Made by a program: the position numbers and the translations under genes
The notes under the pieces: model-generated
Told to the model about the DNA's origin: nothing
What the model saw: the letters and a program-made list of their open reading frames with translations, nothing else
The model's database searches: none
NCBI RefSeq assembly: GCF_000717645.1
Contig: NZ_JNZZ01000017.1
Coordinates: 124,001 to 188,000, forward strand
Direction: 5' to 3'
Source of the DNA: Streptomyces californicus
GTDB taxonomy: Bacteria > Actinomycetota > Actinomycetes > Streptomycetales > Streptomycetaceae
Length of the DNA stretch: 64,000 nucleotides
Part shown: piece after piece, positions 17,872 to 26,321 of the stretch
How the letters are laid out: every line of letters starts with the position of its first letter
Numbering within the stretch: the stretch's first letter is position 1

Positions 17872-18513
17872 TCACAGGCCGTACCGGCGGGCGGACTCCT
17901 CGCTCTGCGCCAGCCTCCGCAGCGACATCAGCAGCGGTTCGTACAACACCGCCGACGCCACCGCCTTCTCGACCTGCTCGGCCTCCGACCCGTACGTCTC
18001 CATCTCGTCCAGATCGTGCACGGCCGCCTGCTCCATGATCCGCGCCTGACGCGTCAAGTAGCCGATGTCACACGGGTATCCGAGCCGCACCAGCGAGGCG
18101 ACCGACGCGACCAGGGACCGGTGCACGGGGGAGAGGTCGCCGAGCTCCAGCGCGGTCGACCACCCCAACTCCGTGAGGAGCGCCGCCACATGGGCGCGTG
18201 CCTCGGCGGTCTCCGGGGCGTCCTCGTCGGGCGAGGGGCCGTGCGGCAGAGCCCACAGCGCCGCCCCCAGCCGGATCGTGCGGCCCAGCGACTCGTCGTC
18301 GACATGCGTGAGCACTTCGCGGGCCGTGGCCACCGGGAGGCGCCCCACCTGGATCAGCGCCCGCACCAGCCGCAGTCGCCGTAGGTGCCCCTCGTCGTAC
18401 TCCGCCTGCGTGGCGCTGACCCGCAGCCCGGCCGGGATCAGCCCTTCCCGCAGGTAGTACTTGATCGTCGCCGTCGAGACGCCGCTCCGCTCACTGAGTT
18501 CCGAGAGTCGCAT
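17872..18513 (-). CDS. MerR family transcriptional regulator
   Basis: A 213-residue regulator. The N-terminal MerR winged helix is clear: MRLSELSERSGVSTATIKYYLREGLIPAG, then the second wing with YDEGHLRRLRLVRALIQVG. The remaining 140 residues form a helical effector region without an obvious metal-binding cysteine set, so a drug or small-molecule signal is more likely than a metal. ATG at 18513 has GGAAGG 6-9 bases upstream and begins at the conserved helix. It is divergent from a DUF4188 gene, and the short control region between them holds an inverted repeat, suggesting that it regulates that gene and itself. Confidence 0.88.
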   Translation of the reverse strand: MRLSELSERSGVSTATIKYYLREGLIPAGLRVSATQAEYDEGHLRRLRLVRALIQVGRLPVATAREVLTHVDDESLGRTIRLGAALWALPHGPSPDEDAPETAEARAHVAALLTELGWSTALELGDLSPVHRSLVASVASLVRLGYPCDIGYLTRQARIMEQAAVHDLDEMETYGSEAEQVEKAVASAVLYEPLLMSLRRLAQSEESARRYGL

Positions 18514-18551
18514 GCCGTGCCTTCCCTTGCGCCCCGTCTTGGACAGTGCCA

Positions 18552-18570
18552 CTATCCCACCATTGGATAG
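18552..18570. promoter_or_regulatory. CTATCC-n7-GGATAG inverted repeat, candidate MerR operator
   Basis: A perfect 6-bp inverted repeat with a 7-bp centre lies midway between the divergent MerR and DUF4188 starts. MerR regulators bind such dyads inside a stretched promoter spacer; assignment to the adjacent regulator is inference. Confidence 0.6.
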
Positions 18571-18601
18571 CGCAACTCTCCAACCAAACGGGGGTTATGA
18601 C

Positions 18602-19150
18602 GTGTTCGCGAAACCTGTACCGGGCCGGATGACGGCGGCGGCCGAGGGCGATGTGGTCATCCTGCTCATCGGGATGCGCATCAACCACTTCCGGGGCGTG
18701 CACCACTGGCTGCCGGTTCTCGCCGCGATGCCGCGCATGCTGCGGGAGTTGGGGCGGTACAAGGACCGCGGGCTGCTCGGCCACGTCCTGCTCACCGGTT
18801 CGCCCCGCACGTACTACGTCGTCCAGTACTGGGAGTCGAAGGAGAAGCTGTACGCCTACGCGGCCGCTCCCGACATGTTCCACCGCCGGGCCTGGGCGAT
18901 CATCAACCGCAAGGAGAAGAAGTCCCGGCAGCACGTGGGGCTGTGGCACGAGACCTATGTCGTGCCCGAGGGTGGCTACGAGTCCATCTACGCCGACATG
19001 CCGCCGTTCGGCCTGGGCGCGGCCACCGGCGTGCTGCCGATCGCGTCGCGCGGCCGCCGTGCGGCGGACCGGCTCGCCCACCGGTCGTCCGGGAAGAAGA
19101 AGACGGCCGCCACGACACTGGGGCGGCCTGCGGAAGGGGCGGGGGAGTAG
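18602..19150 (+). CDS. DUF4188 domain protein (monooxygenase-like)
   Basis: A 182-residue protein of the DUF4188 family, predicted to have a dimeric alpha/beta-barrel fold related to small haem-type monooxygenases. Typical segments are VVILLIGMRINHFRGVHHW, YYVVQYWESKEKLYAYA and GLWHETYVVPEGGYESIY. The function is not established. GTG at 18602 is preferred because GGGGG stands 7 bases upstream and the conserved sequence FAKPVPGRMTA starts there. The C-terminus is Lys/Arg/Ala-rich. It is divergent from the MerR gene, which probably controls it in response to a toxic compound. Confidence 0.82.
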   Translation: MFAKPVPGRMTAAAEGDVVILLIGMRINHFRGVHHWLPVLAAMPRMLRELGRYKDRGLLGHVLLTGSPRTYYVVQYWESKEKLYAYAAAPDMFHRRAWAIINRKEKKSRQHVGLWHETYVVPEGGYESIYADMPPFGLGAATGVLPIASRGRRAADRLAHRSSGKKKTAATTLGRPAEGAGE

Positions 19151-19216
19151 CGAGAGGGGAAGGGGCGGCGCGCCCGCCCGTACGGGAGCGGCGCGTCGTG
19201 CCGTACGCCGGGGAGG

Positions 19217-19933
19217 TCAGCCGCTGCGGCGCAGGGCCTCGCTGAGTCGGGCCGCCGAGTCGATGACCGCCTGGGCGTGCATCCGGCCAGGGTGACGCGT
19301 CAGCCGCTCGATCGGTCCGGAGACCGAGACCGCGGCGACCACCCGGTTCGACGGCCCGCGCACCGGGGCGGAGACCGAGGCGACGCCCGGTTCCCGCTCG
19401 CCGATCGACTGGGCCCAGCCCCGCCGCCGTACGCCGGAGAGCGCCGTCGCCGTGAACCGGGCGCCCTGGAGGCCCCGGTGCAGGCGCTCCGGCTCCTCCC
19501 AGGCCATCAGGATCTGCGCGGAGGAGCCCGCCTTCATCGTGAGCGTGGAGCCGACCGGCACCGTGTCCCGGAGTCCGGACAGCCGTTCCGCCGCCGCCAC
19601 GCAGATGCGCATGTCGCCCTGCCGGCGGTAGAGCTGCGCGCTCTCGCCGGTGATGTCGCGCAGGTGGGTGAGCACCGGTCCGGCCGTGGCCAGCAGGCGG
19701 TCCTCGCCCGCCGCCGCCGCCAGCTCCGACAGCCGGGGGCCGAGGATGAACCGGCCCTGCATGTCCCTCGCCACCATCCGGTGGTGTTCCAGTGCCACGG
19801 CCAGTCGATGGGCCGTGGGCCGTGCGAGCCCGGTCGCCGCGACCAGCCCGGCGAGGGTGGCCGGACCGGACTCCAGGGCGCTCAATACCAGAGCCGCCTT
19901 GTCGAGAACGCCGACGCCGCTAGAGTTGTCCAT
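19217..19933 (-). CDS. ndgR: IclR family regulator NdgR
   Basis: A 238-residue IclR regulator: an N-terminal winged helix ([31 protein letters not shown]) and a C-terminal GAF-like effector domain. In Streptomyces NdgR sits divergently next to leuC, activates leucine and other amino-acid biosynthesis genes and affects antibiotic production and nitrogen-source response; the same arrangement is seen here. ATG at 19933 has GGGAG 9 bases upstream and fits the family N-terminus [13 protein letters not shown]. It presumably binds the 175-bp region shared with leuC. Confidence 0.93.
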   Translation of the reverse strand: MDNSSGVGVLDKAALVLSALESGPATLAGLVAATGLARPTAHRLAVALEHHRMVARDMQGRFILGPRLSELAAAAGEDRLLATAGPVLTHLRDITGESAQLYRRQGDMRICVAAAERLSGLRDTVPVGSTLTMKAGSSAQILMAWEEPERLHRGLQGARFTATALSGVRRRGWAQSIGEREPGVASVSAPVRGPSNRVVAAVSVSGPIERLTRHPGRMHAQAVIDSAARLSEALRRSG

Positions 19934-19963
19934 ACGACGATACTCCCGTCTCACTCTGTGAAA

Positions 19964-19992
19964 CGCAAGTTCAATTTTCCGAGGAAGTTGCG
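19964..19992. promoter_or_regulatory. Candidate NdgR operator in the ndgR-leuC control region
   Basis: CGCAA (19964-19968) and TTGCG (19988-19992) form an inverted repeat around AT-rich sequence, within the only AT-rich part of the divergent intergenic region. NdgR binding in this region is known for S. coelicolor; the exact site given here is inferred from symmetry. Confidence 0.45.
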
Positions 19993-20107
19993 AACCTGTA
20001 CCGGCGGCCGCACAACGGCCCGCGGCCACCGCCCCGCACGGGGGTCCGGACGGAGGCGCACCGAATCTCTAGTTGGGCCGGCGACGACGCCGGCCGGAGG
20101 GAAAGCG

Positions 20108-21535
20108 ATGGGTAGGACACTCGCGGAAAAGGTCTGGGACGACCACGTCGTCCGGCGCGCGGAGGGCGAGCCCGACCTTCTCTTCATCGATCTGCACCTG
20201 CTGCACGAGGTGACCAGCCCGCAGGCGTTCGACGGACTGCGCCAGGCCGGACGGCAGGTACGCCGCCTCGACCTCACCATCGCCACCGAGGACCACAACA
20301 CCCCGACCCTCGACATCGACAAGCCGATCGCCGACCCGGTCTCGCGCGCCCAGCTGGAGACCCTGCGCAAGAACTGCGCGGACTTCGGCGTCCGGCTGCA
20401 CCCGCTGGGCGACGTCGAGCAGGGCGTCGTGCACGTGGTCGGCCCGCAGCTGGGCCTGACCCAGCCCGGCACCACCGTGGTCTGCGGCGACTCCCACACC
20501 TCCACCCACGGCGCGTTCGGCGCGCTGGCGTTCGGCATCGGCACCAGCCAGGTGGAGCACGTCCTGGCCACCCAGACGCTGCCGCTGGCCCGCCCGAAGA
20601 CCATGGCCATCACCGTCGAGGGCGAACTGCCCGACGAGGTCACCGCGAAGGACCTGATCCTGGCGATCATCGCCCGGATCGGCACCGGCGGAGGCCAGGG
20701 CTACATCCTCGAATACCGCGGCCCCGCCATCGAGAAGCTCTCGATGGAGGCCCGGATGACCATCTGCAACATGTCGATCGAGGCCGGCGCCCGCGCCGGC
20801 ATGATCGCCCCGGACGCCACCACCTTCGACTACCTCCGGGGCCGCGACCACGCCCCCGAGGGCGAGGACTGGGACGCCGCCGTCGCGTACTGGAAGACCC
20901 TGCGCTCCGACGACGACGCCGTGTTCGACGCCGAGGTCGTCATCGACGCCGCCGAACTCGCCCCGTTCGTCACCTGGGGCACCAACCCCGGCCAGGGCGC
21001 CCCCCTGTCGGCCAGCGTCCCCGATCCCGCCTCGTACGAGGACGCCTCGGAGCGCCACGCCGCCGAAAAGGCCCTGGAGTACATGGGGTTGACCGCCGGC
21101 CAGCCGCTGCGCGAGATCAACGTGGACACCGTCTTCGTAGGTTCGTGCACCAACGGCCGCATCGAGGACCTGCGCAACGCCGCCTCCGTGCTGGACGGCC
21201 GCAAAGTCGCCGACGGCGTACGGATGCTGGTCGTCCCCGGCTCCGTCCGGGTCGCCCTCCAGGCCGTCGCCGAGGGCCTGGACAAGGTCTTCACCGAGGC
21301 CGGCGCCGAATGGCGGCACGCGGGCTGCTCGATGTGCCTCGGGATGAACCCCGACCAACTGGCCCCCGGCGAGCGCTCCGCCTCCACCTCGAACCGCAAC
21401 TTCGAGGGGCGGCAGGGCAAGGGCGGCCGCACCCACCTGGTCTCGCCCCAGGTCGCCGCGGCCACCGCGGTGCTGGGCCGTCTGGCCTCGCCCGCCGACC
21501 TGTCCGACACCCGTACCCCCGCCGGAGTGCGATAG
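20108..21535 (+). CDS. leuC: 3-isopropylmalate dehydratase large subunit
   Basis: A 475-residue aconitase-family large subunit that isomerises 2-isopropylmalate to 3-isopropylmalate in leucine synthesis, using a 4Fe-4S cluster. The cluster ligands are Cys347 (VGSCTNGR), Cys407 and Cys410 ([10 protein letters not shown]). ATG at 20108 is preceded by GGAGGG at 6 bases. leuD follows after 2 bp, so the pair is one operon. NdgR transcribed in the opposite direction is the likely regulator. Confidence 0.97.
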   Translation: MGRTLAEKVWDDHVVRRAEGEPDLLFIDLHLLHEVTSPQAFDGLRQAGRQVRRLDLTIATEDHNTPTLDIDKPIADPVSRAQLETLRKNCADFGVRLHPLGDVEQGVVHVVGPQLGLTQPGTTVVCGDSHTSTHGAFGALAFGIGTSQVEHVLATQTLPLARPKTMAITVEGELPDEVTAKDLILAIIARIGTGGGQGYILEYRGPAIEKLSMEARMTICNMSIEAGARAGMIAPDATTFDYLRGRDHAPEGEDWDAAVAYWKTLRSDDDAVFDAEVVIDAAELAPFVTWGTNPGQGAPLSASVPDPASYEDASERHAAEKALEYMGLTAGQPLREINVDTVFVGSCTNGRIEDLRNAASVLDGRKVADGVRMLVVPGSVRVALQAVAEGLDKVFTEAGAEWRHAGCSMCLGMNPDQLAPGERSASTSNRNFEGRQGKGGRTHLVSPQVAAATAVLGRLASPADLSDTRTPAGVR

Positions 21536-21537
21536 CC

Positions 21538-22131
21538 ATGGAAGCGTTCACCACCCACACCGGCCGGGCCGTTCCGCTGCGCCGCAGCAACGTCGACACC
21601 GACCAGATCATCCCCGCCCACTGGCTGAAGAAGGTCACCCGCGACGGGTTCGAGGACGGCCTCTTCGAAGCCTGGCGCAAGGACGAGAACTTCGTCCTCA
21701 ACCGCCCCGAGCGCCAGGGCGCCTCGGTCCTGGTCGCCGGTCCCGACTTCGGTACGGGCTCCTCCCGCGAACACGCGGTCTGGGCCCTGCAGAACTTCGG
21801 CTTCAAGGCCGTGATCTCCTCCCGGTTCGCCGACATCTTCCGCGGCAACTCGCTCAAGAACGGCCTGCTCACCGTGGTCCTGGAGCAGCCGGTCGTCGAC
21901 GCCCTGTGGGAGCTGACGGAGGCCGACCCGACCGCCGAGGTGACCGTCGACCTGGAGGCGCGCCAGGTCCGCGCCGAGGGCGTCACCGCCGACTTCGAGC
22001 TGGACGAGAACGCCCGCTGGCGGCTGCTCAACGGGCTCGACGACATCAGCCTCACCCTCCAGAACGAAGCGGACATCGCCGCGTACGAGGCGGCTCGGTC
22101 GGCCTTCAAGCCGCGTACCATTACGGCCTGA
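21538..22131 (+). CDS. leuD: 3-isopropylmalate dehydratase small subunit
   Basis: A 197-residue swivel-domain subunit of isopropylmalate isomerase, partner of LeuC. Typical features are the N-terminal [18 protein letters not shown] and the substrate-loop segment [17 protein letters not shown]. The gene starts 2 bp after the leuC stop and the operon ends with a strong terminator 18 bp after its own stop. Confidence 0.97.
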   Translation: MEAFTTHTGRAVPLRRSNVDTDQIIPAHWLKKVTRDGFEDGLFEAWRKDENFVLNRPERQGASVLVAGPDFGTGSSREHAVWALQNFGFKAVISSRFADIFRGNSLKNGLLTVVLEQPVVDALWELTEADPTAEVTVDLEARQVRAEGVTADFELDENARWRLLNGLDDISLTLQNEADIAAYEAARSAFKPRTITA

Positions 22132-22148
22132 GCAGCACGTTTCCAGGA

Positions 22149-22180
22149 CTGCGCCCCCTGCCTCCCGGCAGGGGGCGCAG
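22149..22180 (+). terminator. Terminator after leuCD
   Basis: CTGCGCCCCCTGCC and its exact complement form a 14-bp stem around TCCC. Confidence 0.9.
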
Positions 22181-22235
22181 TCGCTTGTTGAGACCCCGTC
22201 GGGCGACAACTCGCCCCAGATGGCACAATCGGTGC

Positions 22236-22463
22236 ATGGAACGCGACAGCCAACTCAAGCTCTACGGCAAAGTCGCCGACCAACTGAAAGAAGCGCACGC
22301 GAAGGTGCGTGCACTGCAAGTCCCGGAGAGCGTACGGATGGCGCTGAACCGGAAGCTGCTGGTCGTCACGGCCGCGGCGAAGCACGATCTCCCGGACGCG
22401 GCAAGGCGTCTGGACCGGTTGATGAAGGACCTCGATGAGGGCCGATTCCCCGAAGGTGACTGA
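22236..22463 (+). CDS. Small helical conserved protein of unknown function
   Basis: A 75-residue, mostly helical, charged protein (MERDSQLKLYGKVADQLKEA...). I know no function; similar small ORFs sit between leuD and hup in streptomycetes as far as I recall. It has no signal peptide or cysteine. CACAAT lies 6 bases before the ATG, so the mRNA may be leaderless. Heptad-like hydrophobic spacing suggests a short coiled coil or helical hairpin. Confidence 0.75.
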   Translation: MERDSQLKLYGKVADQLKEAHAKVRALQVPESVRMALNRKLLVVTAAAKHDLPDAARRLDRLMKDLDEGRFPEGD

Positions 22464-22525
22464 CACGTGGAACTGCGCATCGGTCGACTTCGTTGCGGCA
22501 CTAGGGTGATTAGCCCGTTTCGTGT

Positions 22526-22554
22526 TTGATTTGCGGTATATATCTGCCTAACGT
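22526..22554 (+). promoter_or_regulatory. Promoter of hup
   Basis: TTGATT and TAACGT are separated by exactly 17 bases within an AT-rich patch containing TATATAT. The start would lie about 45 bases upstream of the hup GTG. Confidence 0.7.
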
Positions 22555-22605
22555 GCGAAAAAGCTTGAACACTTTCGTTCTGGCAATGTCTCCGAAGGGG
22601 AAGAC

Positions 22606-23265
22606 GTGAACAAGGCGCAGCTCGTAGAAGCGATTGCCGACAAGGTCGGCGGCCGTCAGCAGGCCGCGGACGCGGTCGACGCGGTGCTCGACGCGATCGT
22701 GCGTGCCGTGGTCGCCGGGGACCGTGTCTCGGTCACCGGCTTCGGCTCGTTCGAGAAGGTCGACCGCCCGGCCCGGTACGCCCGCAACCCGCAGACGGGT
22801 GAGCGCGTCCGGGTCAAGAAGACCTCGGTGCCCCGCTTCCGCGCGGGTCAGGGCTTCAAGGACCTGGTGAGCGGCTCGAAGAAGCTCCCCAAGAACGACG
22901 TGGCCGTCAAGAAGGCCCCCAAGGGCAGCCTCTCGGGCGGGTCTTCCGCCGCCCGTACGACGGTGAAGGCCGCCGCCGCCAAGAAGTCGGCCGCCAAGAA
23001 GGCCACGGCGAAGAAGACCACCGCCAAGAAGGCGACCCCGGCGAAGACCGCGGCCGCCAAGAAGGCCACCGCCAAGAAGACGACCGCGACGGCGAAGAAG
23101 ACGTCCGCGGCCGCGAAGAAGGCGACCCCGGCCAAGAAGACCGCCACGAAGGCCGTCGCCGGCAAGACCGCGCCCGCCAAGAAGGCCACGGCGAAGAAGG
23201 CGCCCGCGAAGAAGACCACCGCGCGCAAGACCACGGCCAAGAAGGCCACCGCACGCAAGAAGTGA
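22606..23265 (+). CDS. hupS: HU-family DNA-binding protein with Lys/Ala-rich tail (HupS type)
   Basis: A 219-residue nucleoid protein. Residues 1-90 form a normal HU domain, including the arm region FEKVDRPARYARNPQTGERVRVKKTSVPRF and GFKDLVSG. Residues 110-219 are an unusual histone-H1-like tail of repeated AKKA/AKKT/PAKK units. This two-part form is the sporulation-associated HupS of Streptomyces, needed for compact spore nucleoids, and related to mycobacterial HupB. GTG at 22606 follows GAAGGGG. It is monocistronic with its own promoter and terminator. Confidence 0.95.
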   Translation: MNKAQLVEAIADKVGGRQQAADAVDAVLDAIVRAVVAGDRVSVTGFGSFEKVDRPARYARNPQTGERVRVKKTSVPRFRAGQGFKDLVSGSKKLPKNDVAVKKAPKGSLSGGSSAARTTVKAAAAKKSAAKKATAKKTTAKKATPAKTAAAKKATAKKTTATAKKTSAAAKKATPAKKTATKAVAGKTAPAKKATAKKAPAKKTTARKTTAKKATARKK

Positions 23266-23298
23266 GAACCGGGCACCCGCCCGCTCCTCACGACGCGC

Positions 23299-23332
23299 CG
23301 GGCCGGGCTCCCCTCCGGGGGAGCCCGGCCCG
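23299..23332 (+). terminator. Terminator after hup
   Basis: A 15-bp GC-rich stem (CGGGCCGGGCTCCCC with its complement) around a 3-4 base loop lies 34 bp after the hup stop; the convergent small gene ends 150 bp further on. Confidence 0.82.
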
Positions 23333-23478
23333 CGGGCTGTCCGGGCCCGTTCGGCCCAGCGGCGGCGCACCCGGTTCGGGCCGGTCGCCCCATCAGTTCG
23401 CCGGCACCACCACCGGCAGACCGCGACCTCGGCGCCGGCGCCCGTCGGACGGGCGCCCCGGCGGGGCCGGTCGCCGGA

Positions 23479-23682
23479 TCAGAACGTCTGCAGCGTCACC
23501 AGCGAGATCCGCAGGGCCGCGCCCTCGCCCGTACCCTCGATCCGCACCCGCTGCCCCGGCCGCAGGAGCAGCAGACCGCCCGCGTCGAAGGCCGCGGCGT
23601 CGAACTCCACCGGCGTGCCGTCGTCCAGCAGCACACTGCCGCACCGGGTCACGGGGTCGTACGTGTACGAGGTCGCCTGCAT
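23479..23682 (-). CDS. Small beta-rich protein, cold-shock/OB-like, coupled to cofC
   Basis: A 67-residue ORF whose pattern (TRCGSVLLDDGTPVEFD... LLLLRPGQRVRIEGTGEGAALRISLVTL) resembles a five-strand OB or cold-shock barrel: a G-V start, a central hydrophobic strand, the LRPGQRVRIE loop and a closing strand. Aromatic RNA-binding residues of true cold-shock proteins are missing, so nucleic-acid binding is doubtful. The ATG at 23682 is only 10 bases after the cofC stop, so both are probably translated from one mRNA. A link to F420 synthesis is not known. Confidence 0.72.
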   Translation of the reverse strand: MQATSYTYDPVTRCGSVLLDDGTPVEFDAAAFDAGGLLLLRPGQRVRIEGTGEGAALRISLVTLQTF

Positions 23683-23692
23683 GGGCGGCAGC

Positions 23693-24376
23693 CTATCGGT
23701 CGCCCGCGCAGGCGGCGGCGGCCGCGATCCGCGCCGTGCGCGGACCCACCCCCAGGGCCAGGGCGGCCCGCAGGTCCTCGCCCGTGTCCACGTCCCGGCG
23801 CACCGAGTCGACGCCCGACAGCGGTATTTCGACCGCCCCCGACGCCAGGTGCCGGGACCCGGACGGCCCACCGAAAGCCGGACGGAATTCCGCACCGGCG
23901 GCAGCGGACAGAAATGTCGTACCGATTCCGGCCGCGTCCCGGAGAAAAGCGCTGGGAAAAGCGGAGGCGAATTCGAGCACGCGCGCCAATTCGCCGGTGC
24001 GCAGCGCGGGCAGATCCGCGTTGAGCGCCGCCACCGGTGCGGCCGCCCGCAGCGCCCGCGCGGAGCGCGCCCCGTGCGCCAGCGCCGCGTTGAGCCCGGC
24101 CCCCGGAGCGTCCGGCACGATCCGGGCTCCGAGCTCCGCGAGAGCCGCCGCGGCCACCGGGTCGTCCGTGACGACCACCACATCCCGCACCCGGGCGCAG
24201 TCCAGCGCCGCCGCCACCGTGTCCTGGGCGAACGCCAGCGCCAGCCGGGGCCGCGCGTCCTCGCCCGCCGCCCGTCCCAGGCGGCTCTTGGCCCGCGCGA
24301 GCGGCTTCAGGGGGACGACCAGGGACCAGCCCCCGGCCGGATCGGTGTTCGTGGCGGTCTCCCTCTCCGTGCGCAT
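23693..24376 (-). CDS. cofC: 2-phospho-L-lactate / phosphoenolpyruvate guanylyltransferase
   Basis: A 227-residue nucleotidyltransferase of the CofC/FbiD family, which makes the GPPL-type intermediate of coenzyme F420 from GTP and phospholactate or, in actinobacteria, phosphoenolpyruvate. The N-terminal LVVPLKPLARAKSRLG is the GTP-binding signature, followed by VVVVTDDP, LNADLPAL and the C-terminal DVDTGEDL. ATG at 24376 opens the frame. The other F420 genes are not in the window, but a flavin/F420-type LLM oxidoreductase occurs at 48991. It is divergent from the acyltransferase gene. Confidence 0.92.
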   Translation of the reverse strand: MRTERETATNTDPAGGWSLVVPLKPLARAKSRLGRAAGEDARPRLALAFAQDTVAAALDCARVRDVVVVTDDPVAAAALAELGARIVPDAPGAGLNAALAHGARSARALRAAAPVAALNADLPALRTGELARVLEFASAFPSAFLRDAAGIGTTFLSAAAGAEFRPAFGGPSGSRHLASGAVEIPLSGVDSVRRDVDTGEDLRAALALGVGPRTARIAAAAACAGDR

Positions 24377-24527
24377 GAGGACCTATTGTCGCCTGCCGGT
24401 ACGACAACCCGGGGGACCGCTACCGAACGTGAGGCGTACGGTGTTCTCGACAGTGCAGGGGTCCGGGGCGGGACGCGACCGTCCGCGGCCCGGCCGGCCA
24501 GCCCACATGCCTAAGGAAGGTGTCCGA

Positions 24528-25280
24528 GTGCCCCGCCGCAGAATCGGCTTCTGGTACCGCCTGGCGGCGGTCATCACCAAGCCGCCGCTGGTGGTTCTGT
24601 TCAAGCGCGACTGGCGGGGGGCGGAACACATTCCGGCCGACGGCGGATTCATCACCGCCGTCAATCACAACTCCTACCTGGACCCGCTCGCCTACGGCCA
24701 CTTCCAGTACAACACCGGCCGGGTGCCCAGGTTCCTGGCGAAGGCGGGCCTCTTCCGCACCCCGTTCGTCGGGATGATGCTGCGAGGCACCGGCCAGATC
24801 CCCGTCTACCGCGAGACCAGGAACGCCCTGGACGCCTTCCGGGCCGCCGTGGACGCCATCGAGCGCGGCGAGTGCGTCGCCTTCTACCCCGAGGGCACCC
24901 TCACCCGCGACCCGGAGATGTGGCCGATGGCCGGCAAGACCGGGGCCGCCCGGGTGGCGTTGAAGACCAGGGCGCCCGTGGTCCCCGTCGCGCAGTGGGG
25001 CGCGAACGAGGCGATGCCGCCGTACGCCAAGGAGAACAAGTTCCGCCTGTTCCCGCGCAAGACGCTGCGGGTGCAGGCCGGGCCGCCCGTCGACCTCAGC
25101 CGCTTCTACGGGCTGGATCCGACCCCCGAGGTGCTGCGCGAGGCGACCGAGGCCATCATGGCGGCCGTCACCCGTGAGCTGGAGGAGCTGCGCGGCGCGA
25201 AGGCGCCCGCCGAGCTCTACGATCACCGCACAGCCCGTGCCGAACAACAGCGCAGGGCCCAGGGAAAGGGATCCACGTGA
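24528..25280 (+). CDS. 1-acyl-sn-glycerol-3-phosphate acyltransferase-like protein
   Basis: A 250-residue membrane-associated acyltransferase of the PlsC family. Block I is NHNSYLD (His47 and Asp52, the HX4D catalytic pair), block III is FYPEGTLTRD, and block IV has the APVVPVAQWG pattern. A hydrophobic N-terminus anchors it. GTG at 24528 has GGAAGG 7 bases upstream; ATG at 24507 would give seven more residues. The stop overlaps gpsA by 4 bp, so acylation and glycerol-3-phosphate supply are encoded together, supporting a role in phosphatidic acid synthesis. The true acyl substrate is not proven. Confidence 0.9.
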   Translation: MPRRRIGFWYRLAAVITKPPLVVLFKRDWRGAEHIPADGGFITAVNHNSYLDPLAYGHFQYNTGRVPRFLAKAGLFRTPFVGMMLRGTGQIPVYRETRNALDAFRAAVDAIERGECVAFYPEGTLTRDPEMWPMAGKTGAARVALKTRAPVVPVAQWGANEAMPPYAKENKFRLFPRKTLRVQAGPPVDLSRFYGLDPTPEVLREATEAIMAAVTRELEELRGAKAPAELYDHRTARAEQQRRAQGKGST

Positions 25281-26287
25281 CGCACCCCGCAAAAGTGGCC
25301 GTCTTCGGAACCGGCTCGTGGGGTACGGCCTTCGCCGTGATCCTCGCCGACGCGGGCTGCGAGGTCACCCTCTGGGGCCGCCGCCCCGAGCTCGCCGAGG
25401 CCGTCAACACCACGCACACCAACCCGGACTACCTCCCGGGCATCGCGCTCCCCGAGACGATCCGCGCCACCACCGACGCCGCCGAGGCCCTGCGCGGCGC
25501 GGAGTTCGCCTTCCTCGTCGTGCCCTCCCAGACGCTGCGCGCCAACCTCGCCGACTGGGCCCCGCACCTGGAGCCGGAGACCGTCCTGGTGTCCCTCATG
25601 AAGGGCGTCGAGCTGGGCACCGCCGAGCTGATGAGCGAGGTGATCGCGGACGTCACCGGGGTCTCCGCCGACCGCATCGCCGTCGTCTCCGGACCCAACC
25701 TCGCCAAGGAGATCGCCGAGCGCCGCCCCGCCGCCGCCGTCGTCGCCTGCGCCGACGAGTCCGTCGCCCAGCGCCTCCAGGCCGCCTGCCACACCGCGTA
25801 CTTCCGCCCGTACACCAACACCGACGTGGTCGGCTGCGAACTCGGCGGAGCCGTCAAGAACGTCATCGGCCTCGCCGTCGGCATCGCGGACGGCATGGGG
25901 CTCGGCGACAACACCAAGGGCTCCCTCATCACCCGGGGCCTCGCCGAGACCACCCGACTGGGCGTCGCCATGGGCGCGGACCCGCTGACGTTCTCCGGAC
26001 TCGCGGGCCTGGGCGACCTGGTGGCCACCTGCTCCTCGCCGCTCTCGCGGAACCACACGTTCGGGACCAACCTCGGGCGCGGGATGACGCTCCAGGAGAC
26101 GATCGCCGTCACCAAGCAGACCGCCGAGGGCGTCAAGTCCTGCGAATCGGTCCTCGCCCTGGCGCGCAGGCACGGTGTCGACATGCCCATCACGGAAACC
26201 GTCGTCTCCATCGTCCACGAGGGCAAGTCCCCGGTCGTCGCGGTCAAGGAGCTGATGTCGCGCAGCGCCAAGGCCGAGCGACGCTGA
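25277..26287 (+). CDS. gpsA: NAD(P)-dependent glycerol-3-phosphate dehydrogenase
   Basis: A 336-residue cytosolic enzyme that reduces dihydroxyacetone phosphate to sn-glycerol-3-phosphate for phospholipid synthesis. The Rossmann motif is GTGSWGTAFA at the N-terminus; GPNLAKEI, GGAVKNVIG (catalytic Lys) and the C-terminal segment GLGDLVATCSSPLSRN are family signatures. The GTG start overlaps the acyltransferase stop (GTGA), giving translational coupling. ddl follows after 34 bp. Confidence 0.97.
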   Translation: MTHPAKVAVFGTGSWGTAFAVILADAGCEVTLWGRRPELAEAVNTTHTNPDYLPGIALPETIRATTDAAEALRGAEFAFLVVPSQTLRANLADWAPHLEPETVLVSLMKGVELGTAELMSEVIADVTGVSADRIAVVSGPNLAKEIAERRPAAAVVACADESVAQRLQAACHTAYFRPYTNTDVVGCELGGAVKNVIGLAVGIADGMGLGDNTKGSLITRGLAETTRLGVAMGADPLTFSGLAGLGDLVATCSSPLSRNHTFGTNLGRGMTLQETIAVTKQTAEGVKSCESVLALARRHGVDMPITETVVSIVHEGKSPVVAVKELMSRSAKAERR

Positions 26288-26321
26288 CGCCGCTCTTACC
26301 AGCAGGTACGCTCATCGCGAT

